This document shows, one piece after another, positions 57,901 to 64,000 of a stretch of 64,000 bases of DNA. The stretch is from a bacterium HR17 (GTDB taxonomy: Bacteria > Armatimonadota > Fervidibacteria > Fervidibacterales > Fervidibacteraceae): positions 21,570 to 85,569 of the forward strand of contig BEHT01000008.1 of NCBI GenBank assembly GCA_002898575.1, given 5' to 3'. Position 1 is the stretch's first letter; each line of letters starts with the position of its first letter. The notes beneath the pieces are model-generated. The model did no database searches. It was not told the origin of the DNA and was given only the letters and a program-made list of their open reading frames with translations. Both the position numbers and the translations under genes were made by a program.

Positions 57901-58096
57901 GTTTGCGGAAGAAAATCTCCAGCCCCTGCAAGCGGATTTTGCGCATCCAGTCGGGCTCGTTCTTGTAGTGCGAGATGGCTTCTACGACCTCGCGGCTCAA
58001 CCCCTTCGGGACGACGAACTCGTAAGCGGCGTCTTCATCGCGAAAGCCGTATTTGTAGACCGCCAACTCTTTGAGTCGCTGCTCTTGCTCGCTCAT
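54914..58096 (-). CDS. sufB: SufB, Fe-S cluster scaffold, interrupted by two inteins
   Basis: 1060 residues; removing both inteins leaves 469, the normal SufB length. Exteins: 1-234 (KNEPDWMRKIRLQGLEIFFR, FVYVPAGVHVEMPLQAYFRI), 594-655 (CTAPIYSTNSLHSAVVELIA, NWSHNVYNLVTKRGV) and 888-1060 (SKVTMKYPCVYMVGKGARGE, GQHQDAGAKMIHAAP). The joined sequence reads YIEG-CTAPIYS and DANIG-SKVTMKYP, as in ordinary SufB. Splicing must work if the suf system is to work, because both inteins lie in the beta-helix core. SufB receives sulfur from SufS and builds clusters with SufC and SufD. Confidence 0.97.
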   Translation of the reverse strand: MSEQEQRLKELAVYKYGFRDEDAAYEFVVPKGLSREVVEAISHYKNEPDWMRKIRLQGLEIFFRKPLPTWGADLSELNFDEITYYAAPTKRKFRSWDEVPEYIKRTYERLGIPEAERKFLAGVGAQYDSEVVYHRIREDLERQGVIFVDMDTAVREYPDIVKEYFGTVIPPTDNKFAALNTAVWSGGSFVYVPAGVHVEMPLQAYFRINAENIGQFERTLIIAEEGSFVHYIEGCLPAGEQISVGDRWVNIEAVKPSDFVVTATGEKRRVRAVMTRHYKGDLIEVVPVSPHNAFRLTPEHPVLAVRREDVAVRRKQRDGRLPEVDTTKLLHAQPTYIPVGELKVGDFIVFPKVKSGDFSPAFTDEQLRLLGYYLAKGTAYVHTKLNQSVVTFTFGEHEKDAIEEVKALVRKVTGKRAQVVRLPHRHAVDIRVGSRELVEFCLRHAGKGSATKQLSPEIMALPPEQIKPLLDAYFIGDGNVCVKKGRSAMKQVSTASLTLARQIQELLARMGVYASILERKSGNDVIQGRQIRRKDRFLVVWTENKRWSAVRDAGDYFLVPVKAIRRIPYDGLVFNLHVEHPNAYLVRGFVAHNCTAPIYSTNSLHSAVVELIAKPGATIRYTTLQNWSHNVYNLVTKRGVAYEDAKIIWVDANIGCVCEGELVYTEHGRTPIEAVEPGTKVWSFDEATKRWVLRPVVARKFSGLKQVYEVVFSNGRTVRLTDNHPLLAIRYDPTRPKESGRYTLRWTPLSQLTVGDAVIVPTALPSEGQLFRLARPNLPEKVVGRDQRGYEMQTRSRLPVALLEEADEDVCETLRPSLTDGLQVKLRQPHRVKNYRQTEGIRPTHLLSDDTGITHIVAIRPSVIAPTYDLEIEGTSNFVVNGILLHNSKVTMKYPCVYMVGKGARGEVLSVAFASSGQHQDAGAKMIHAAPYTTSVITSKSISVFGGRATYRGMVKVYPNCKGAKVNVRCDALLLDEISRTDTYPVMEIEEEQVEVAHEATVSKIGEEQLFYLQSRGLTDDQAIKMIVNGFFRDFAKELPMEYAVEFTRLIELQLEGSVG
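55436..56131 (-). other. SufB intein 2, mini-intein
   Basis: 232 residues (SufB 656-887). Starts CVCEGELVY (Cys656), block B RLTDNHPLLAI (T721, H724), ends APTYDLEIEGTSNFVV and LLHN with His886-Asn887, followed by Ser+1. Between the splicing blocks there are only about 100 residues and no LAGLIDADG motif, so an endonuclease was lost or never present. Confidence 0.95.
56318..57394 (-). other. SufB intein 1, with LAGLIDADG homing endonuclease domain (probably inactive)
   Basis: 359 residues (SufB 235-593). Starts CLPAGEQISVGDRW (Cys1), block B RLTPEHPVLAV (T297, H300), ends block F VFNLHVEHPNAYLVRG and block G FVAHN followed by Cys+1. Endonuclease motifs: LLGYYLAKGT (369-378), where the usual acidic residue is Lys, and LLDAYFIGDG (469-478), with Asp kept. 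Loss of one catalytic acid suggests the endonuclease no longer cuts while splicing residues are intact. Confidence 0.95.
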
Positions 58097-58120
58097 CGTT
58101 TGTCCCTCCTTGATGCGGCG

Positions 58121-58897
58121 TTACGCCAAAACACCTTCGGCTTTGAGTTGCTCTTCCAGCCAGTCGTAGCCTTTTTCCTCCAACGTGTCGGCTAACTCAG
58201 GACCGCCCGAAAGGACGATGCGTCCGTCCATCATGACATGGACTTTGTGCAGCGGTTGGATGTAACGCAAGATACGCGAGTAGTGGGTGATGATGAGAAA
58301 GCCCATCTGCCTGTCCGACTGCTCGTAGAGTTTGTTGACGGCGTTGGCGACGACCCGCACACCGTCAATGTCCAACCCAGAGTCTGTTTCGTCCATAACG
58401 ACGAATTCCGGCTCAAGCACCGCCATCTGCAGAATTTCGCAGCGTTTGCGCTCACCGCCCGAAAAGCCCTCGTTAAGCCCGCGCCCGATGAAACTGGGGT
58501 CCATGTCCAACATGCGCAGTTTTTGCATCAGCAACCGGTTGAACTGACCGATAGGAATTTCCACACCTTTGACGGCTTGGTAGGCGATGTGCAGGAAGTT
58601 GCCCAAGATGACGCCGGGAATTTCAACGGGATACTGAAATGCCAGAAAAAAGCCCAACTTCGCCCGTTCGTCGGGCGCAAGCTCCAAAATGTTTTGACCC
58701 TTCCAGAGAACTTCACCGTCTAGCACTTCATAGCGCGGATGCCCCAAAAGGGTTTGGGCGAGAGTGCTTTTGCCTGACCCGTTGGGGCCCATCATCGCAT
58801 GGATTTCCCCTTTGGGCACGACCAAATTGACGCCTTTCAGGATCTCCCGCCCTTCAACGGCAACGCGCAAGTTACGGATTTCCAACGCCTCGCTCAT
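58121..58897 (-). CDS. sufC: SufC ATPase
   Basis: 258 residues from ATG 58897 (GAAGGAGGT 9 bp upstream). Walker A GPNGSGKST, signature EGFSGGERKRCEILQM, Walker B FVVMDETDSGLDIDG and the switch His in LIITHYSRIL. It drives the SufBC2D scaffold. The ATG overlaps the sufR stop (ATGA). Confidence 0.98.
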   Translation of the reverse strand: MSEALEIRNLRVAVEGREILKGVNLVVPKGEIHAMMGPNGSGKSTLAQTLLGHPRYEVLDGEVLWKGQNILELAPDERAKLGFFLAFQYPVEIPGVILGNFLHIAYQAVKGVEIPIGQFNRLLMQKLRMLDMDPSFIGRGLNEGFSGGERKRCEILQMAVLEPEFVVMDETDSGLDIDGVRVVANAVNKLYEQSDRQMGFLIITHYSRILRYIQPLHKVHVMMDGRIVLSGGPELADTLEEKGYDWLEEQLKAEGVLA

Positions 58898-59559
58898 TGA
58901 CGCACGACCTCCTTCGCAGGTTTCGTCGTTTTCGCGACAAAATAGCGGCAACAAGGGTCGCCTGCAGCTTGATGGCATTTGCGCACTACTGGTGCGTCTA
59001 ACACCGTTGCAAGAACCTCTAACTCCGAATCACAGGCTTCGTGAAACTGCCGCACCACTTCAGCGATGGGACAATTGGGCAATGTGATGACGAACCCGTC
59101 AGACGCTTCCTCCGAATACGCCATGTATCCTTCGTCAGCGAGCAACTGGGTCAAAGCCCGCACCCTTTCCGCTAACGGCGCTCGCGGGCAGTTGAAACGC
59201 GCCAGCAACCGTTGGCGATACCGCTGAAACAGTTTCCGCACATACTCTCTACCCATATCTGCCACGATTTCGTCCAGCATCACCGTCGCCAACATATCGT
59301 AGCGGCGGGGAAACAGGTGCTCTTGCACTGCTTGGGTCAGACGGAACACCACGCGAGGCCGTCCCCGCCCACGCCGTTCAACCTGTCCCTGAACAACACC
59401 TTGTGCTTTCAACCGTCTCAAATGATAGTGGACAGCCACGCGGCTCAGCCCCAACATTTTGCTCAATTGCGCGACAGTGCCCTTGCCCCATTCCTTCAAC
59501 AACCGCACGATGGCGCGCTGCGGGGGTGATAAATTGAGCCATTGCTCTCTCTCCGTCAT
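58894..59559 (-). CDS. sufR: SufR-type Fe-S-sensing repressor of the suf operon
   Basis: 221 residues. Winged helix at the N-terminus (GTVAQLSKMLGLSRVAVHYH, LRRLKAQGVVQG), then a dimer region and a Cys-rich C-terminus: PNCPIAEV, EACDSEL, KCHQAAGDPCCRYF. That Cys set fits a 4Fe-4S sensor as in cyanobacterial and mycobacterial SufR, which represses suf when clusters are plentiful. It is the first gene of the operon, overlapping sufC by ATGA. A promoter with an inverted repeat lies upstream (59645-59691). Confidence 0.88.
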   Translation of the reverse strand: MTEREQWLNLSPPQRAIVRLLKEWGKGTVAQLSKMLGLSRVAVHYHLRRLKAQGVVQGQVERRGRGRPRVVFRLTQAVQEHLFPRRYDMLATVMLDEIVADMGREYVRKLFQRYRQRLLARFNCPRAPLAERVRALTQLLADEGYMAYSEEASDGFVITLPNCPIAEVVRQFHEACDSELEVLATVLDAPVVRKCHQAAGDPCCRYFVAKTTKPAKEVVRQ

Positions 59560-59644
59560 TACAGTTCGCCATCCTTTACTGAGGCACGATCACGGCCCCA
59601 CGCCCGACATTGCAGCAGGTTCACAAGCGCCATGCGCCACACAC

Positions 59645-59691
59645 ATTATAGCCGTCCCCCGCCAATTTGTAAAGGTCGCATTTAACAAATT
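59645..59691 (-). promoter_or_regulatory. suf operon promoter with inverted-repeat operator
   Basis: On the minus strand: TTTACA (59668-59673), 17 bp, TATAAT (59645-59650). A perfect 7 bp inverted repeat AATTTGT-N14-ACAAATT (59664-59691) covers the -35. Transcription would start about 80 bp before sufR. SufR or the CRP-family protein encoded next door are candidate binders. Confidence 0.6.
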
Positions 59692-59807
59692 CGTGCCGTA
59701 AGAACTTTTGCACGCGATGCCCTTTGCTCTCGTGGGTTGGGACGCTACTTGCCCGTCGGGGGACACACTCGCTCGGCACTACGATGCCTTTGGCATGCGC
59801 CGCTATG

Positions 59808-60515
59808 TCAGGGTTCGCGGGCGATTTGAGCGAGTTTGCGGGCGTCCACGATGACGATTTGCCGGCGATGCTTTTTGATGATACCGTCTTGCGCCCAAGC
59901 GCTGAGCGTGCGGACGGTCGTTTCAACGGTCGTCCCTGCCATCGCCGCTAAATCGTAGCGGCTAAAACTGCTGTCAAGGACGATACCCTCGTTGGTACGC
60001 GTTCCGAACCGCCCCATCAACGCCAGCAACAACGCTGCCAACCGTTTTTCCACGCGCTGCGTGCTGAGCAAGCGGATGACCTCTTGTGCTTGGCGCAGGC
60101 GGGCTGCTAAGCTGCTGATGATCTGCAGCGCTAACGCTGGGTTGACTTGCAAAGCGTACAAAAACGCCTCGCGGGGAATACGAAAGGTCGTCACTTGGGT
60201 CAAAGCGACGGCATCGGTGTCGTAAGGCTGTCCGTCCAACACCGCCACTTCACCTACCAGATCGCCAGGCAGACAGACGGCAACGATCGTTTTCGTTTTG
60301 TTTTCTGCCGGCAAGGCTTTGGACAAGATAACCTTTCCCTGCTCAATCAGGTAAAGCCATTGTGGCTCTTCGCCTTCCCAAAACAGCGCCTCACCTTTGC
60401 GAAAAGTCATTTCCTTGCCTGGCAGAGCCCGCAAGGATGTGTAGGGACTGACCTGAGTTCGCTGCCCCTGCCGTAGCAACGATCGGTTCGTCTGCCGGCT
60501 GATGGTGCTCCCCAT
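59808..60515 (-). CDS. CRP/FNR-family transcription regulator
   Basis: 235 residues, GGAGGCAAA before the ATG. Cyclic-nucleotide-type beta barrel (FRKGEALFWEGEEPQWLYLI, GDLVGEVAVLDGQPYDTD), dimer helix, then a winged helix with DLAAMAGTTVETTVRTLSAW. No Cys cluster, so it is not an oxygen-sensing FNR; the effector is unknown. A TATAAT at 60557-60562 (minus) is a likely -10. It lies upstream of sufR on the same strand. Confidence 0.9.
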   Translation of the reverse strand: MGSTISRQTNRSLLRQGQRTQVSPYTSLRALPGKEMTFRKGEALFWEGEEPQWLYLIEQGKVILSKALPAENKTKTIVAVCLPGDLVGEVAVLDGQPYDTDAVALTQVTTFRIPREAFLYALQVNPALALQIISSLAARLRQAQEVIRLLSTQRVEKRLAALLLALMGRFGTRTNEGIVLDSSFSRYDLAAMAGTTVETTVRTLSAWAQDGIIKKHRRQIVIVDARKLAQIAREP

Positions 60516-60686
60516 CGTCGCATTTGCCTCCTAGAACACGACGCAGTTCCTGCACCATTATAGCCCATCGTCTTACACCTGACCCGCGTTACACTGCAGC
60601 GGCAACGGCGTCATCATTCTGACGGTTTTCAGCAAGGAGGTGACACGCCGGCACAGATGCTCCCTAGCGTCTGTGCACCGAGGGTG

Positions 60687-61979
60687 ATGAGCGAACGACG
60701 GCTATGGGTAGTCCCTTTTTGTCCGGTTGTTTTCAACCTGCAAGGCGCTGATTTGAGTCAACTTATCGCGCCACCTTACGACACCGTCAGCGAACGGGAG
60801 TGCGCGGACCTGCTGGCTCGCCACCCGTGCAACATCGTTCGGCTGATCCTGCCGCCTGACCTTGACCGCGACAAGGCTGACCGCTACGACGCGGCAGCCC
60901 GGTTGTGGCGCCAGTGGCTTGCGGATGGGACTCTTTTGGAGCTGGACGAACCCAGCCAGTTTGTGTATACCCAGCGTTTTCGGTGGCGGGGAGAAGAGCG
61001 CGAGCATTGGCTTTTGCTCACCACCATCCCCCTCACACCTTACGAGCAAGGTCTGGTCCGCCCGCACGAGCACACGATGCCCAAGCCTAAAAGCGACCGG
61101 TTGGCGTTGCTGCGGGCGATGGGCGCGGAACTCAGCCAAGTGCACGGGCTCATCAGCGACGACACGGGCGAGTGGCAGACCCTGCTGCGCTCCGCCGCCA
61201 CTGGCACCCCCTGGCTTTGTGCCCAGCTGAACGGCGTGACCCACTGCGTCTGGCGGATAACGGACACCGCTTTCACCGCTGAAGTCAATCGTTTGCTTCA
61301 GGGGCAGCAGGTCGTCATCGCCGACGGACACCACCGTTACGAGACAGCGCTGGCGTTCCGCGACGAATTGCCCGAAACGCGGGCGGACCCCGACCACCCC
61401 GCCAACTTCGTCGGCATCGTCCTCGCTGACCACCAGCGCAACGCCACCGTTCTGCCGACCCATCGGTTGCTGCGGTTTCGTCACCCGGAGCAGGTAGAAC
61501 GGGTCTTGAGGGAGTTGATGCGCCGTTTCCGCACGGTTAAAGTGGAGTGGGACGGCAGCGACGAAGGCGCCGAGCAGTTGCTTGCCGCCACCGCCGCCCA
61601 CGCCTTTCTCGTAGTCGCCCAAGGGCGTGTCTGGCAACTGATTGTCTACGGCTTTGAGAGCGGCGTGGCACAAGCCTTGTCCCAGTTGCCGCCTCTGTTG
61701 CGAAAAGTGGACACAGCGGTTTTGCACCACGCGGTGCTCCCTCTCGCACTGGCAGGCGCGGGCGTGACACCCGAGAGCGTGGCGTTGGATTACACCCATG
61801 ACGCCGCCACCGCGATGGCATTCGCCCAGCGAGACGGCGGCTTAGCCGTCCTGCTGCGCTCGGTGCCGCCGTCCCTCGTGTGGGAGGTGGCATCTGCCGG
61901 TCACCGTATGCCACCCAAAACGACCTATTTCGTCCCCAAAGCCCCCTCGGGCTTAGTCATGCGCCGCCTCACGCGGTGA
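60687..61979 (+). CDS. DUF1015 family protein
   Basis: 430 residues from ATG 60687; ATG 60657 is in frame but far (16 bp) from AAGGAGG, and neither start has ideal spacing. DUF1015 signatures: APPYDTVSERECADLLARHP, RPHEHTMPKPKSDRLALLRA, VVIADGHHRYETALAFRDEL, ALDYTHDAATAMAF and the end HRMPPKTTYFVPKAPSGLVM. Function is unknown; in some genomes these proteins are near serine or sugar metabolism genes, which is not the case here. Confidence 0.9.
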   Translation: MSERRLWVVPFCPVVFNLQGADLSQLIAPPYDTVSERECADLLARHPCNIVRLILPPDLDRDKADRYDAAARLWRQWLADGTLLELDEPSQFVYTQRFRWRGEEREHWLLLTTIPLTPYEQGLVRPHEHTMPKPKSDRLALLRAMGAELSQVHGLISDDTGEWQTLLRSAATGTPWLCAQLNGVTHCVWRITDTAFTAEVNRLLQGQQVVIADGHHRYETALAFRDELPETRADPDHPANFVGIVLADHQRNATVLPTHRLLRFRHPEQVERVLRELMRRFRTVKVEWDGSDEGAEQLLAATAAHAFLVVAQGRVWQLIVYGFESGVAQALSQLPPLLRKVDTAVLHHAVLPLALAGAGVTPESVALDYTHDAATAMAFAQRDGGLAVLLRSVPPSLVWEVASAGHRMPPKTTYFVPKAPSGLVMRRLTR

Positions 61980-62149
61980 TGCGCCTACCCCTCCACGCTC
62001 AAGCCTGTCTCCCTTGAGCACAACCAAGTCAACCGCGACGGTGCCGTCGGTGGGGTTGGCTGTTGTGTTGGCGACACCCTTGACCCATAGCGGCGGTCAA
62101 GCCCTTTTACCCCCCAGCAATACCGCTTCCGCTAGAGGGACAACAAGTT

Positions 62150-63367
62150 TCATTCGGGCAGGGTCACGCTGCCCAAGATGACAGGTTGGTGAGCACCAGT
62201 CGCTGCCGGCAAGTTGCCTGTCAGCCCCATGACTGTCCGGTGCGCCAGAACGGCGAAGGCAATAGCCTCTTTAGCATCAGGGTCAATGCCCAGCGCATCG
62301 CTGCGATGCACGCTAACGGTTGGCAGCTGCTCTTGCAGCAGCGCCATCAGCACGGGGTTTTTTGCCCCGCCACCGCTGACGATCAGTTCATCCACACCCT
62401 CCACGCGGGGCAGCACAAACCGCACGATGGCGTCGACGATGCTGGCAGCGGTGAACGCCGTCAATGTCATCACGACATCATGTGGGGTCAACCGGCGCCG
62501 CCGGGCTTGGGCGACGACCTGTTGCAAAAACGCATCGCCAAACATCTCCCGCCCCGTTGACTTTGGAGGCGGCTGCCGCAGGAAAGGGTGGCGCATCAGC
62601 CACTGCAGCAATGCAGAGTCCACCTGTCCCTTGCGCGCCCACGCTCCGTCGCGGTCATAAGTGCGCGTGCCACGCGAAAAGTGGCGCACGGCGCCGTCAA
62701 TCAGGATGTTGCCCGGCCCCGTGTCAAAGGCAACCACACGGTCTGGACCCACGCCCGCCGGCAGGACAGTCAGGTTGGCAATGCCGCCGAGGTTGAGGGC
62801 GACCCGCGTTTTGTGCGGGTGGCGAAGCAGCAGCCAATCTACCAGCGACACCAACGGTGCCCCTTGCCCGCCAGCCGCCATGTCCTTCGCCCGAAAATCG
62901 CTGACGACGGGCACGCCCGTACGCAGCGCGATGACCGCTGGCGACGCCAGCTGCAGGGTGCCCATCCGCGCAAAGCGCCTGACGCGACGCGCCCGTCGGA
63001 GCGGCGGGGGCAAATGCCGCACCGTTTGCCCATGACTGCCGATCAAACACACCCGTTGCAACGGGACGCGCGCCAGTTCCGCCACCCGCCGTGCCGCTTC
63101 GGCGAACAGTTCCCCCAACGCAAAGTGCAGCCAGCACAATGTTGCGGCATCACCGTCGTGGGACGCTTGTAAGACAACACGCCGCAGGTCAGCGGGGTAG
63201 GGCAGCGTCGTGAACGCCAGCGTCTCTACTCGCTGGGGTGCCATGCCGACGACCCGCACCAACGCGGCGTCCACACCGTCAGCAGAAGTGCCCGAAATGA
63301 GCCCGATGACTAACCGCTCCTTGGCAACGGCATAATCTGCCAGCCAACGCCACGCCGTCGGCAACAT
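62150..63367 (-). CDS. anmK: Anhydro-N-acetylmuramic acid kinase
   Basis: 405 residues, GGGGGGACT before the ATG. Family motifs in order: ISGTSADGVDAALVRV, GSHGQTVRHLPP, DFRAKDMAAGGQGAPLVSLV, LNLGGIANLTVLP, AFDTGPGNILIDGAV and IVSGGGAKNPVLMA. It phosphorylates and hydrolyses anhydro-MurNAc in cell-wall recycling. It directly follows the small gene at 63368. Confidence 0.95.
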   Translation of the reverse strand: MLPTAWRWLADYAVAKERLVIGLISGTSADGVDAALVRVVGMAPQRVETLAFTTLPYPADLRRVVLQASHDGDAATLCWLHFALGELFAEAARRVAELARVPLQRVCLIGSHGQTVRHLPPPLRRARRVRRFARMGTLQLASPAVIALRTGVPVVSDFRAKDMAAGGQGAPLVSLVDWLLLRHPHKTRVALNLGGIANLTVLPAGVGPDRVVAFDTGPGNILIDGAVRHFSRGTRTYDRDGAWARKGQVDSALLQWLMRHPFLRQPPPKSTGREMFGDAFLQQVVAQARRRRLTPHDVVMTLTAFTAASIVDAIVRFVLPRVEGVDELIVSGGGAKNPVLMALLQEQLPTVSVHRSDALGIDPDAKEAIAFAVLAHRTVMGLTGNLPAATGAHQPVILGSVTLPE

Positions 63368-63589
63368 TCACAGTCCCCCCAGACCCTTTTCCCGCTCCGC
63401 TACAATAATGCCATCTGCCAAGTCATAGATGCGGTCGTAGGTGACGCCCGTTTCCATATTGAACAGCCGAATAACGACCTGCGTGTTCTGGTAGGCGCGC
63501 ACCTGCACAAAAAACCGCTGCCCATCCGTCCATTTGCCCTGCTCGTAAGTGCTGCGCAGCATGTCCGTCACAGCATCCAAAACGCTCAT
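63368..63589 (-). CDS. Small conserved-looking hypothetical protein upstream of anmK
   Basis: 73 residues from ATG 63589 (ACGGTGAG upstream). Sequence SVLDAVTDMLRSTYEQGKWT, then RFFVQVRAYQNTQVVIRLFN and VTYDRIYDLADGIIVAE reads like a small alpha/beta protein. Its stop is directly followed by the anmK start. No family is recognised. Confidence 0.5.
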   Translation of the reverse strand: MSVLDAVTDMLRSTYEQGKWTDGQRFFVQVRAYQNTQVVIRLFNMETGVTYDRIYDLADGIIVAEREKGLGGL

Positions 63590-63652
63590 GGACAACTCAC
63601 CGTTCCTCTCAGCGTTGGCGGCACCCGCGTGTCTATTGCCATGTGCTTTGCT

Positions 63653-64000
63653 GAATTTTCCGCCTCGGAGGGCGCGTCTCCGACGCGCCGCTTGCTCTCT
63701 GCGGCGGCTCAGGAGAGCCGCCCTCCGAATAACCCCTCAACACTCGGAGGGCGCGTCTCTTGACGCGCCACTTTCCTTGCGGCGGCTCAGAGAGCCGCCC
63801 TCCGAATAAACCCTCAACACCTCGGAGGGCGCGTCTCTTGACGCGCCGCTTGCTCTCTGCGGCGGCTCAGGAGAGCCGCCCTCCCAGCAAACCTTCAACC
63901 TTCGGAGGGCGCGTCTCTTGACGCGCCGCTTGCTCTCTGCGGCGGCTCAGGAGAGCCGCCCTCCCAGCAAACCTTCAACCTTCGGAGGGCGCGTCTCTTG
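63653..64000 (+). repeat. Double-hairpin element E, tandem array running off the window
   Basis: Left end GAATTTTCC at 63653, then core units at 63665, 63744, 63822, 63902 and 63982 (79, 78, 80 and 80 bp; the last is cut). Each unit has GGCGCGTC/GACGCGCC and GGCGGCTC/GAGCCGCC stems inside GGAGGG/CCCTCC. Units three and four are identical, pointing to recent copying. Spacers between units share CAACA or CAACCTT ends. Confidence 0.9.

Noticed and set aside
61977..62120. Minus-strand peptide LWVKGVANTTANPTDGTVAV downstream of anmK that reads like a protein tail
   Set aside because: It is preceded by a TGA and has no start; at best a remnant of a lost gene, with too little to support it.
63665..64000. 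CRISPR array
   Set aside because: Units repeat as a whole with no unique spacers of constant length, and no cas genes are present.

Overview
This window looks like a chromosomal segment of a GC-rich, probably thermophilic bacterium of the Armatimonadota. The group near Fervidibacter is my best guess, and it is an inference. The reasons are the repeated prepilins with an [18 protein letters not shown] start and a C-terminal DGHxKW motif, the DUF6785-type permease, the menaquinol/heme-copper respiratory gene set, and many copies of a GC-rich double-hairpin repeat. I saw no plasmid, phage, CRISPR, rRNA or tRNA signature. Almost all genes start with a strong Shine-Dalgarno sequence, and many neighbours overlap by ATGA or TGATG.

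Layout. 1-6161: type IV pilus/type II secretion assembly genes (PilM-PilN fusion, PilO, PilP, a very large secretin). 6301-8219: a DUF5666-like protein, a ThuA-domain protein and an RqcP-like S4 protein. 8341-13485: a b6-type quinol oxidoreductase operon (Rieske, cytochrome b, subunit IV) ending in a 928-residue octaheme cytochrome c. 13448-15877: a winged-helix regulator, a degenerate second one, a COX2-like gene broken by a repeat element, and a Sco-like protein. 15954-26222: an aa3-type oxidase locus with cupredoxin lipoprotein, CoxB, CoxA, CtaA, CtaB, two subunit III proteins, CoxD, small Cys-rich proteins, Sco and DUF420. 26235-29791: DUF429, HemQ, a geranylgeranyl-reductase-family flavoprotein and a phosphoesterase. 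30332-31450: a prepilin plus a small membrane protein. 31593-43362: secE-nusG-rplK-rplA-rplJ/L-rpoB-rpoC. 43587-45596: gyrB. 45593-47028 (minus): an RseB-like protein and a zinc-finger anti-sigma protein. 47350-51513: two prepilins, a small membrane protein and a 651-residue permease-like protein. 51522-59559 (minus): the complete suf operon, sufR-C-B-D-Rieske-S. 59808-63589: a CRP-family regulator, DUF1015, AnmK and a small protein. 63653-64000: a tandem array of the double-hairpin repeat.

How it fits together. The respiratory genes form one theme: quinol oxidation by the b6-type complex, electron transfer through a membrane-anchored octaheme cytochrome, oxygen reduction by the aa3-type oxidase, with heme A synthesis, copper delivery (Sco, DUF420) and heme supply (HemQ) encoded nearby. 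The suf operon supplies iron-sulfur clusters, for example to the Rieske protein.

Most notable observations: (1) ribosomal proteins L10 and L7/L12 are one continuous reading frame with no stop between them, but with a perfect internal ribosome-binding site for L12; (2) SufB is interrupted by two inteins, one with a damaged LAGLIDADG endonuclease and one mini-intein; (3) a dispersed element with conserved ends and a two-hairpin core occurs at five places, and in two of them it coincides with the broken end of a gene; (4) RpoB has two extra Cys/His clusters; (5) the secretin has about twice the usual number of periplasmic ring domains.
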